This document shows positions 1 to 7,437 of a stretch of 46,441 nt of DNA, in pieces. Under the pieces are notes generated by a model. That model ran no database searches, was not told the DNA's origin, and was given only the letters and a program-made list of their open reading frames with translations. Each line of letters begins with the position of its first letter. The stretch's first letter is position 1. Source of the stretch: Bryobacterales bacterium (GTDB lineage: Bacteria; Acidobacteriota; Terriglobia; Bryobacterales; Bryobacteraceae); NCBI GenBank assembly GCA_003167495.1, contig PMSX01000132.1:1-46441 (forward strand), in the 5' to 3' direction. A program made the position numbers and the translations under genes.

Positions 1-2269
1 CAGCCAAATCGGAAACGATTTTCCGAGTGGCGGGTTTATCATATCCCTCGAGGCCGCGGCCAAGGGCGTAAATCATGAATTTTTCCGTTAAACATTCGGC
101 GAAGGCGTTGCGATTGGCGGCGAGGAGGACCTTCAGTTCAGCCGAACCGGTAAACGATTTGCCGTTGGGCAACACGCCGCTGGCGTCTATGGGTTGCGAG
201 GCGTCTTGCGTGCGCCAGTGGCCAATAGCGTCGTAATTTTCGAGAGCGAAACCGAGTGGATCCATGCCCATGTGGCACGAGGCGCACACTGGGTTAGCGC
301 GATGCTTTTCCATTTGCTGACGCATGGTGCCGCTGAGCGGGCCGCCTTTCTCATCGAGCGAACCGACGCCCGGCGGTGGAGGAGGCGGCGGAGTGTTGAG
401 GATGTTTTCCATGATCCACTTGCCTCGCAAAACAGGGGAAGTGCGGGTGGGATAGGAAGTAATGGCAAGAACGCTGGCCTGGGTCAGGACGCCGCTGCGC
501 TGGGTACCATCGAGTTCCACGCGACGGAACTGATTGCCCTCGACGCCCGGGATTCCATAGAATTTGGCGAGGCGCTCATTGAGGAACGTGTACTTGGCAT
601 CGATAAAATCGAGAATGCTGTGATCTTCCTGCACCACTGACGCGAAGAATGTGCGGGTTTCGGTGTACATTGCCTTGCGAAGCTGGCTATCAAAAGCGGG
701 GAACTGCACGGGATCGGGATGGATGCTATCGAGATTGCGAAGTTCCAACCACTGGCCGGCGAAGTTGTCAATCAGCGCAGCGGCTTTTGGGTCCAGCAAC
801 ATGCGGCGCACTTGCGCGTGCAGGATATCGGGCTGGTTGAGGCGATTTTCGGCGGCCACTTGCAGCAATTGCGGATCGGGCATGCTGCTCCATAAAAAAT
901 ATGAAAGGCGTGAAGCGAGTTCATAATCGCCGATGGGGTGGACGGCAGTTGTGTCACGCGGGTTGGGATCGTGTTCTATCCGATACAGGAACTGCGGAGA
1001 GACGAGAATCGCTTCGAGACCAAGGCGCATGGACTGCTCAAAGCTCATGCCTTCTTTTTCGCCGAGCGCCACTAGTTTAGTGAGCTTGGAAATTTCGGCA
1101 GATGTAGCAGGACGGCGGTAAGCCAAGCTTGCGAGCTGAGCCAGATTACCGCGGACGCATTGTTTATTGTGCTGACCGATAGAGTGCCCGCAGAGAAAGA
1201 CGCGCCTGTAACTTTCGGGCAGAGGCGCGGCTGAAGCGTTGAATGGGCCCTTGATTTCCAGGGCATCCATATAAGTGGGCACGTTGCCCAGGGTGTGCTG
1301 GAGGCGAATTTGCTTTTCGTCTTCCGGATTACGGGCGATTTGCTTGGCAATGGCGGCTTCTTCAGCGGCAGCCAGTTCGGCGGCTGTCTTGGCTTCTTCC
1401 GGTGTAGGATCGCGATGAGTGAGGACGGCTTGGAATGAATGCTGGCCCGGCGGCAAGTGGAGGCGCAGTTCGTAACCGCGCGGCTTGTCTTTTTCGATCA
1501 GAACGTCGTCGGCTTTGATCTCTTTGCCGTCTAGTAAGAGTTGAATCCGGTACGAATCCTGACGCCCGCTTACCGACGCACGAAGATCGTAATCGCCTTC
1601 AGCGGCAAAGTCGAACGAGTGTTCGAGATCGGGGCGAAGTTCGTTCACGAGATGTTCAGGTGAAAAGCGAAGGCGCGTGGGTTTGGGAATGGAGAGGCTG
1701 AGAGGAATGGCTTCGGTGGCGATTTTCTTAGCCGCGGCCAAATACTTTTCCATCAACACGGGAGAAACGGAAAGAGCATCGCCAATGTTGTCGAAGCCGA
1801 AGCCGGAATCGTCGGCGGGGAAATCGGCGGCGGGGCTGAACTTGACGGCGAGAAGGTCGCGAACGGTGTTGTTGTATTCGACCCGATTGAGGCGATGGGC
1901 AGTGAGGTGGCCGGGATCAGGCGGAGTGGTACGGTCGAGTTCAGCGAATTCGGAATCAATCCAGTTAGTGACGGTGGCGATGTCTTCCGCCGGAGGTCTA
2001 GGCATGCCTTTAGGGGGCATTTCGCCGGCACGCAAGCGCGTTACGACTTTTTCCCAAATATTGCGATCATGCACCATAGAAGCGGTATCGCGATATTTTG
2101 TGAGGACCAAGCCACCGCTTTTCGTTTGTTCGTTGTGGCAGACGGCGCAGTTTTTCTGAACAAAAGGAATAACGGTCTGGGCGAAGTTGTCCTGAGGCGC
2201 GGTTTGAGCGGCACAAAGAGAGTACGCGAAGAAGAGGAGAACAGATACAGCTAGGCGAAATTGGTTCAA
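1..2269 (-). CDS. DUF1592-type planctomycete-cytochrome-like secreted protein (C-terminus cut by window edge)
   Basis: About 756 residues are visible; the frame is open to base 1 with no stop, so the last few dozen residues lie outside the window. The N-terminus is a signal peptide (MNQFRLAVSVLLFF...), followed by a CAVCH haem-binding motif at about residues 41-45, a DUF1587-like stretch (DDSGFGFDNIGDAL) near 140, a middle region with a carbohydrate-binding-like insert, a second CASCH motif near 665 (DUF1588-like, followed by MGMDPLGFAL) and a DUF1585-like end (MIYALGRGLE). This order is typical of the DUF1587/1595/1592/1588/1585 family of Planctomycetes, Verrucomicrobia and Solibacter-type acidobacteria, whose role is not firmly known; oxidative polymer breakdown is often suggested. 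I place the start at TTG 2269; an in-frame TTG at 2278 is the alternative. A weak GGGA precedes both. No partner DUF1552 gene is visible, but it may lie beyond the edge. Confidence 0.88.
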   Translation of the reverse strand, partial: MNQFRLAVSVLLFFAYSLCAAQTAPQDNFAQTVIPFVQKNCAVCHNEQTKSGGLVLTKYRDTASMVHDRNIWEKVVTRLRAGEMPPKGMPRPPAEDIATVTNWIDSEFAELDRTTPPDPGHLTAHRLNRVEYNNTVRDLLAVKFSPAADFPADDSGFGFDNIGDALSVSPVLMEKYLAAAKKIATEAIPLSLSIPKPTRLRFSPEHLVNELRPDLEHSFDFAAEGDYDLRASVSGRQDSYRIQLLLDGKEIKADDVLIEKDKPRGYELRLHLPPGQHSFQAVLTHRDPTPEEAKTAAELAAAEEAAIAKQIARNPEDEKQIRLQHTLGNVPTYMDALEIKGPFNASAAPLPESYRRVFLCGHSIGQHNKQCVRGNLAQLASLAYRRPATSAEISKLTKLVALGEKEGMSFEQSMRLGLEAILVSPQFLYRIEHDPNPRDTTAVHPIGDYELASRLSYFLWSSMPDPQLLQVAAENRLNQPDILHAQVRRMLLDPKAAALIDNFAGQWLELRNLDSIHPDPVQFPAFDSQLRKAMYTETRTFFASVVQEDHSILDFIDAKYTFLNERLAKFYGIPGVEGNQFRRVELDGTQRSGVLTQASVLAITSYPTRTSPVLRGKWIMENILNTPPPPPPPGVGSLDEKGGPLSGTMRQQMEKHRANPVCASCHMGMDPLGFALENYDAIGHWRTQDASQPIDASGVLPNGKSFTGSAELKVLLAANRNAFAECLTEKFMIYALGRGLEGYDKPATRKIVSDLA

Positions 2270-2764
2270 GTGGTGCAAATCCCGGTAGAATTGAGACGTT
2301 TCAAGGACGGAGGAATGTTACCGCCGCCTGTATATATGACAGCATAGAAATGGAGGGAATGATAGGGGGTAAGGGACGGCGGGCGGGGAAAAGAACGCGA
2401 CCGGGATGTAGGCGCGCTGGAGTTCGGCTGTAGCGGCTGTGGCATTTTGTTTTCTAGCTCGCTTGCGGGAGCACCTCCTTTTCGATTTTGGCGGTGTCGA
2501 TCACGCGCAAATCGTAATCAGTTTGCAATCGCAGCCAGTAGCGCGATGAAAGTCCCATGTAGCATCCCAGGCGGGCGGCCGTTTCGATGTCCTTTACCGT
2601 GTTGAAATTCGGCATTGTGACTCTCTTTCCGCTACCCGTCGCAGTAGCGTCAGCGGGATTCTATTTTCTACAACGGATTTTGGATTCTCCGTTTCGCAAA
2701 GGGTTTTGCAACGTTGCGCAAATGCTCAAACACAGGACTTGACTCGTGTTGAGCGGCACAACGC
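2270..2764. other. Intergenic stretch with only a gene remnant
   Basis: About 495 bases separate the DUF1592 gene from the exchanger gene. It holds the HigA-like remnant at 2454-2615. A short perfect palindrome (GCAACGTTGC, 2708-2717) lies about 90 bases upstream of the remnant's ATG and could be a relic of an antitoxin operator, but it is too short to be sure. I see no other coding sequence, tRNA or terminator. Confidence 0.5.
2454..2615 (-). pseudogene. HigA-type antitoxin remnant (C-terminal part only)
   Basis: A 53-codon frame from ATG 2615 to TAG 2454 reads ETAARLGCYMGLSSRYWLRL followed by QTDYDLRV. This matches the C-terminal helix region of HigA/VapI XRE-family antitoxins, which usually reads like TALRLARYFGTSPEFWLNLQ..YDL. 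The roughly 40 residues that form the helix-turn-helix in intact HigA are missing, and no HigB toxin is found next to it. A purine-rich AGAGAG precedes the ATG, so a short peptide could still be made. I infer a decayed toxin-antitoxin module; the alternative is a genuine small protein that kept only the dimerisation half. Confidence 0.7.
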
Positions 2765-4027
2765 CTATTTGACGCGCCGTCCAAAATGTTCCCGCCATGT
2801 ACGGAGAAAGCTGCTGACCGCGTTGGTTTTCGGGCGTTTGATGGCGAACAGAATGAGTCCGCCGGCGGTCCAAATGAGAAACACTCCAGTGATATAGCGC
2901 CTTACTTCGTTGCCGAAGAACGCCGGTAGAACGAATTGGACAGCAAACAAAACGAACATGGCGATGGCTTCACGCCAGCTGAAGTACATGTTCAGCAGAA
3001 ACAGCATGGAGACAAAACTCTGTCCGATTGTCAGGAGCAATTCAGTTTTCTGCGCAGGGTCGAGGGTGAAGCCAGAAGGTGCGCCTAGGCTGAGAGAATA
3101 AACGACCGGCAGCATGGCGACCAGAAGGGTCCATTGATTGATATTGCTGGAGGCAATGTTCATGAGGGCGACGCCGGCGTTCTCTTGCTGGCGCGCGAAA
3201 TAGAAGGTAGAGAGCAACTCGGGGAATTCGGAAATGACGGGCGCGAGCCATTGGATCACGAGAAAACTGGGCAAGCTGATGGCTGCGGCCAACGCTACCA
3301 AGCTGCCGAGAAATGGCTCTGCGGCGAGGTAAATGAGCGCGCCGCCAACGAAGAAGCAGCCTAAGATTGCGGCGATACGCCACTTACGGGGTGCAGTGAC
3401 GATGGCACGCGGGATTTTCTCTAGATGGTCAACGCCGTCATGTTCTTCCGGCGGCAACTTCAGCAGCAGGGATAAATACAACCCATACATGGCCAGCAAT
3501 GGAAAGGCGTCCCAAAGATGCAGAGACCCTTTCCACCAGATGAATAACGCATAGACGAGTGGAAAGAACAAACCGATTACTTCCACGCTGTGGTGCGCAT
3601 CGAGCTTGATTTGACGGAGGGGTTTTCCCGTGCGGCCGCGGTGAACCACAGACGCAGTGAGATAGATGAGCGGCCAAGCCAATCCTGTAAGCAAGCGCAA
3701 GGCGCCAGTGAGATTGGCCAACAGCAATCCGGTTTGCTGCTTCCAGGCGAGCACAGCTTCGACGGCAAACTCAGGCAGCGTTTGCATCCAAGCAAGCATG
3801 GCGAGAGCGAAACCTTGCGCCACGAAAAACTGAGCGGCTTCGGCACCCCAAGCGAGCAGAAGCGAGGCGGCCAAAATGCAGGGTGTGGTCCAAAGAGCCG
3901 ACCATGGGCCGGTTTGCGAAAGAGGAATCGCCAGAAAGAGCAGTGCAAAACCGGCGAAACAGTTGAGGCGGCGTTGCCTGGCGTCTATCTTATGCAAACG
4001 TAACCTAGGCAAACGTAACCTGGTCAT
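2765..4027 (-). CDS. Cation/calcium exchanger-like integral membrane protein
   Basis: 420 residues with about ten to eleven hydrophobic helices. Two related segments resemble the alpha-repeats of the Ca2+/cation antiporter (CaCA) superfamily: TLPEFAVEAVLAWKQQ with a following NLTGA near residues 83-105, and SEFPELLSTFYFARQQ with a following NIASSNINQW near 265-295. The Pro-Glu pair and the Asn/Ser-rich helix are the family's ion-binding elements. The two halves are separated by a loop, as expected for an internally duplicated exchanger. It would exchange a cation for H+ or Na+ across the inner membrane; the ion is not deducible. The ATG at 4027 overlaps the end of nadB by 23 bases, and its first codons lie in a 15-base tandem duplication, so it is probably co-transcribed with nadB. 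Confidence 0.7.
   Translation of the reverse strand: MTRLRLPRLRLHKIDARQRRLNCFAGFALLFLAIPLSQTGPWSALWTTPCILAASLLLAWGAEAAQFFVAQGFALAMLAWMQTLPEFAVEAVLAWKQQTGLLLANLTGALRLLTGLAWPLIYLTASVVHRGRTGKPLRQIKLDAHHSVEVIGLFFPLVYALFIWWKGSLHLWDAFPLLAMYGLYLSLLLKLPPEEHDGVDHLEKIPRAIVTAPRKWRIAAILGCFFVGGALIYLAAEPFLGSLVALAAAISLPSFLVIQWLAPVISEFPELLSTFYFARQQENAGVALMNIASSNINQWTLLVAMLPVVYSLSLGAPSGFTLDPAQKTELLLTIGQSFVSMLFLLNMYFSWREAIAMFVLFAVQFVLPAFFGNEVRRYITGVFLIWTAGGLILFAIKRPKTNAVSSFLRTWREHFGRRVK
3994..4023. repeat. 15-base tandem duplication across the nadB end and the exchanger start
   Basis: Units 3994-4008 and 4009-4023 are identical at 14 of 15 bases. Because 15 is a multiple of three, both overlapping frames stay open: the exchanger gains a repeated Leu-Arg-Leu stretch at its N-terminus, and NadB would read Gln-Val-Thr-Phe-Ala twice, except that the single difference turns the second Gln codon into the TAG stop. 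An in-frame TAA just beyond (3990-3992) is probably the older nadB stop. Confidence 0.85.
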
Positions 4028-5564
4028 TGCCGTTAGTCATGAGGGAATGTTTTTGAAAAGCGGGCGACTTCGCGGGGAAATCTGTACGGTAGTGGCCACC
4101 GCGGCTTTCTTCGCGGGCCAGAGCCGCTTGTGAAATGAGTAGCGTCACTTGATGCATATTACGCAATTCAAAGCTCGCGCGGCCGGGCGAAGTTTGCGAG
4201 CCCTGAAAACTAGCCAGTAGCCGTTTGTGGGCTGCATCGAGTTCGGGGCCGTTGCGCAAAACGCCACAAGAGTTCCAGGCAATGGCACGCAGGTCTCGTT
4301 CGCTGATGGCGGGAAATGTGGGACTTTGGGGAACGGCGTTCACCATGTGCAAATCTGTCACGTGGCACATGGCTTTGCCGGCCCGTGCGCCGAACACAAC
4401 GCCTTCGAGCAACGAATTGCTGGCGAGCCTGTTGGCGCCATGCACGCCGGTACAGGCTACTTCGCCGGCCGCATAGAGACGCGGCAAAGAGGTGAGTCCG
4501 TTCAAATCGGTCTTCACGCCGCCCATGGCATAGTGCGCAGCGGGCCTAACTGGGGCTTGCGTAGTTTCCAGATTCACGCCGAAGCTGAGGCAGGTCTCAT
4601 AGATGCGCGGAAAGCGCTGGCGTACAAAGCCGGCGGGCAGATGCGTCATATCGAGAAAGGCGCTGGAATCTCCGCTGGCGCGCAACTCCATGACAATCGA
4701 CCGTGACACGACATCGCGCGGGGCGAGTTCTTTGAGCGGATGATAGCGCTGCATGAAGCGTTCGCCGCTGGCATTTCGCAGGTATGCGCCTTCACCGCGC
4801 AATGCTTCACTCAGGAGAAAGCGCGGCGCAGATTCGACGTAGAGCGCGGTGGGATGAAACTGCACAAATTCGATGTCGGAAATGACAGCACCCGCGCGAA
4901 AGGCGCAAGCGACCCCATCACCGGTGGCTACGGCGGGGTTGGTGGTGTTCTCGAAGACACGGCCCAGGCCGCCGGTGGCGAGCAGCACGGCGCGCGCTTC
5001 AATCAGCACGGTGGAATGCGTCATTTCGTCGAAAGCGGAAACGCCGACAACTTGGCCGTCCTGCAGCAGAAAATCTGTTACGGCGGCGAAACTCTGAAAG
5101 GCGACGCCTTCGAGGGAACCGGCTTGCTGGCGGAGGGTACGAACAATTTCTCTGCCGGTGGAATCGCCATGCGCATGAAGGACGCGATTGCGGCTGTGCG
5201 CTCCTTCACGGGCGAACAAAAGGCGCGAACCATCGCGATCGAAGGTGGTTCCCCATTCGATCAATTGCTCAATGGCGGCAGGCGCTTCCTCCACCAAGGT
5301 ACGCACAGCATCCGGATCGCAGAGGCCGTCGCCGGCCACGAGAGTGTCCTGTTCGTGGAGTTCTACTTCGTCGTCATCGCTCAAGGCGGCGGCAATTCCG
5401 CCTTGTGCATATTCGGAAGAGGATTCGCGCAAACTATCTTTAGCAATGACCAGGACGCGTCCGGCAGACGCGAGTTCAATAGCGGCGCGTAAGCCGGCAA
5501 CCCCTGCCCCTACAACAACAAAGTCGGTTCTGATGCGCTGAAACGGGGCGTTGATAACCCACAT
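4005..5564 (-). CDS. nadB: L-aspartate oxidase
   Basis: 519 residues, the usual NadB length. It oxidises L-aspartate to iminoaspartate with FAD, the first step of de novo NAD synthesis; NadA then makes quinolinate. Visible signatures are the N-terminal dinucleotide site VVVGAGVAGLRAAIELA, the YAQGGIAAAL flavin-contact motif, HSRNRVLHAHGDSTGREI, the FHPTAL segment, RGEGAYL and HYAMGGVKTDLNG followed by LYAAGEVACTGVHGANRLAS, all typical of the succinate dehydrogenase/fumarate reductase flavoprotein superfamily. SDVD-like acidic residues after the AQGG motif fit NadB better than SdhA. nadA and nadC are not in the window. The gene is divergent from aroB with only 17 bases between start codons, so its promoter must lie in or near the aroB 5' end. 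The stop codon lies in a tandem duplication. Confidence 0.96.
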   Translation of the reverse strand: MWVINAPFQRIRTDFVVVGAGVAGLRAAIELASAGRVLVIAKDSLRESSSEYAQGGIAAALSDDDEVELHEQDTLVAGDGLCDPDAVRTLVEEAPAAIEQLIEWGTTFDRDGSRLLFAREGAHSRNRVLHAHGDSTGREIVRTLRQQAGSLEGVAFQSFAAVTDFLLQDGQVVGVSAFDEMTHSTVLIEARAVLLATGGLGRVFENTTNPAVATGDGVACAFRAGAVISDIEFVQFHPTALYVESAPRFLLSEALRGEGAYLRNASGERFMQRYHPLKELAPRDVVSRSIVMELRASGDSSAFLDMTHLPAGFVRQRFPRIYETCLSFGVNLETTQAPVRPAAHYAMGGVKTDLNGLTSLPRLYAAGEVACTGVHGANRLASNSLLEGVVFGARAGKAMCHVTDLHMVNAVPQSPTFPAISERDLRAIAWNSCGVLRNGPELDAAHKRLLASFQGSQTSPGRASFELRNMHQVTLLISQAALAREESRGGHYRTDFPAKSPAFQKHSLMTNGNDQVTFA

Positions 5565-5581
5565 GATACAACGGGGAGGAA

Positions 5582-6664
5582 ATGCCTATCTTCTCGGTGA
5601 AGACACCGCAGCACGCTTATCAAAATGTGGTTGAGCGTGGCATAGTGCGGCGGATCTCCGAGTTTATCCCACCGCGCGCAGGCAAGGTTTTTGTGGTGAC
5701 AACGGAAGATGTCTGGCGGCTGCACGGCGAGAAGTTGAAGGGACAGTTCGCGGGCAAATCGGCGGAAGTGCTGTTCTTCCCGGGCGGCGAAGCGAATAAG
5801 CGGCTGTCGTCGATTGAAGGTTTGGCGGAGCAGATGATGGATCGCGGCGGCGATCGAACAAGCATTGTGATTGGGCTTGGCGGCGGAATTACGACTGATG
5901 TCAGCGGATTTCTAGCGGCCATTTTTATGCGCGGCATCGGCATTTTGCAGGTGCCCACGACGCTGCTGGCACAAGTGGACGCAGGCACAGGCGGCAAAAC
6001 GGGCGTGAATCTGGTAAGCGGCAAGAATCTGATTGGCAGTTTTCATCAGCCAATAGCGGTACTGACTGACCCGGATGTGCTTTCCACTTTGCCGGCACGC
6101 GAGTATCGGGCCGGGTTGTTCGAAGTGATTAAATGCGGCATTATTCGCGATAGGAGCTTGTTCGATTTGCTCGATCACCAACGAGATGACATTTTGGCGT
6201 TGAAACCCGGCGTGACCGATCAATTGATTGCCGGGGCTGTGAATATTAAGGCGGAAGTGGTGACCGCCGACGAACGCGAAGGCGATCTGCGCCGCATTTT
6301 GAATTTTGGCCATACGATTGGGCACGCGATTGAGGCCGAAACCGCTTATGTGCGGTTGCTGCATGGCGAAGCGGTGGCATGGGGAATGCTAGCTGCGACG
6401 CGGCTGGCCGAATTAACCGGTACGCTGAAGGGCGTGGACGCGGACCGCATCGCGCGCGTAATCGGCAGCTACGGGCCGCTTCCGGCCATTGGCGACCTGC
6501 AACCTGAAAGGCTTCTGGCGCGGCTTTCAAGCGACAAGAAGACCCTGCAGGGCAAGATTCATTTCGTTTTACCCACTTCGATCGGCGCGGTGAAGGTGAT
6601 GTCTGGCATTGACCGGGCACTCATCCGGCAAGCAACGGCGGAAGCGTTGCGGAAGAAATCGTGA
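5582..6664 (+). CDS. aroB: 3-dehydroquinate synthase
   Basis: 360 residues, full length. It converts DAHP to 3-dehydroquinate, step two of the shikimate pathway, in the cytoplasm with NAD+ and a divalent metal. Diagnostic segments are GLGGGITTDVSGFLA (NAD site), PTTLLAQVDAGTGGKTGVN, GKNLIGSFHQP, LNFGHTIGHAIE and HGEAVAWGM; the two histidine motifs supply metal ligands. A strong ribosome binding site (GGGGAGGA, 5571-5578) fixes the ATG at 5582. Its stop overlaps the ubiE GTG by four bases (GTGA), so the two are translationally coupled. The pairing may reflect chorismate supply for menaquinone, which UbiE methylates. Confidence 0.96.
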   Translation: MPIFSVKTPQHAYQNVVERGIVRRISEFIPPRAGKVFVVTTEDVWRLHGEKLKGQFAGKSAEVLFFPGGEANKRLSSIEGLAEQMMDRGGDRTSIVIGLGGGITTDVSGFLAAIFMRGIGILQVPTTLLAQVDAGTGGKTGVNLVSGKNLIGSFHQPIAVLTDPDVLSTLPAREYRAGLFEVIKCGIIRDRSLFDLLDHQRDDILALKPGVTDQLIAGAVNIKAEVVTADEREGDLRRILNFGHTIGHAIEAETAYVRLLHGEAVAWGMLAATRLAELTGTLKGVDADRIARVIGSYGPLPAIGDLQPERLLARLSSDKKTLQGKIHFVLPTSIGAVKVMSGIDRALIRQATAEALRKKS

Positions 6665-7437
6665 GCGTTGTAACGGGAACAACGCCGCCGGGAGCACCGG
6701 GTGAGCGGCAGGCAGCCGAGTGGGTACGGCAGATGTTTTGCGACATAGCGCCGCGCTACGATCTGCTCAATCATCTGCTTTCGTTTAACGTTGACCGAGC
6801 CTGGCGCAAAGCGCTGCTCGAACGCGTCGCGGCGGTCTTGCAGCAGGCAAATGCACGCGTGTTGGATCTCTGCTGCGGAACGGGAGATGTATTGCTTGAT
6901 TTGCAGGCGGTGGCGGCGAATGCGGTGCTGGTGCTAGGCGCCGATTTTTGCCACCCGATGCTGGTGACGGCCGCTGATAAGATGCGCGCGCGTAAGTTCG
7001 CGACGACGTTATTTGAGGCAGATGCACTGGCACTGCCACTGGCAACAAACTCGCTGGATGCGATCACGATAGCGTTTGGTTTTCGGAATTTGGCGAACTA
7101 CCGAGCCGGGCTCGCCGAATTTCAGCGCGTGCTGAAACCGGGCGGCGTGCTGGCGGTTCTGGAATTCTCACATCCGCCCGGCTTTTGGCTGCGTCACGCT
7201 TATGGCTTTTATTCCAAAGTTGTGTTGCCGTCGATTGGCGCGCTGGTATCGGGGTCGCGCGCGGCTTATACATACCTTCCCGAATCGGTAGCAAAGTTTC
7301 CGCGCGCTGAGGAACTGCGTGTTCTTTTCGAAGAGAGCGGCTTGGTGAATGCGCGCTTCGAGTTGCTGACAGGCGGAATTGCGGCGTTGCACAGCGGCGA
7401 AAAACCAGTTGGCGCTATTGGTTCTTCAAGCGATTGA
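6661..7437 (+). CDS. ubiE: Demethylmenaquinone / ubiquinone C-methyltransferase
   Basis: 258 residues, SAM-dependent class I methyltransferase. The SAM-binding motif VLDLCCGTGDVLLDLQ sits near residue 60, and the UbiE/MenG hallmarks follow: AFGFRNLANYRAGLAE, LKPGGVLAVLEFSHP and the C-terminal GGIAALHSGEKP. It would C-methylate demethylmenaquinone at the membrane; acidobacteria mainly use menaquinone, so MenG is the likely role. The GTG start at 6661 overlaps the aroB stop. The N-terminus carries about 15 extra residues before the family's usual start (VRQMFCDIAPRYDLLN). The 3' end overlaps the convergent regulator gene by 23 bases. Confidence 0.93.
   Translation: MSVVTGTTPPGAPGERQAAEWVRQMFCDIAPRYDLLNHLLSFNVDRAWRKALLERVAAVLQQANARVLDLCCGTGDVLLDLQAVAANAVLVLGADFCHPMLVTAADKMRARKFATTLFEADALALPLATNSLDAITIAFGFRNLANYRAGLAEFQRVLKPGGVLAVLEFSHPPGFWLRHAYGFYSKVVLPSIGALVSGSRAAYTYLPESVAKFPRAEELRVLFEESGLVNARFELLTGGIAALHSGEKPVGAIGSSSD

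Noticed and set aside
4740..5492. 250-codon plus-strand open frame opposite nadB
   Set aside because: It mirrors the nadB coding frame, lacks any recognisable motif and runs through conserved NadB segments; it is a shadow of a GC-rich gene.
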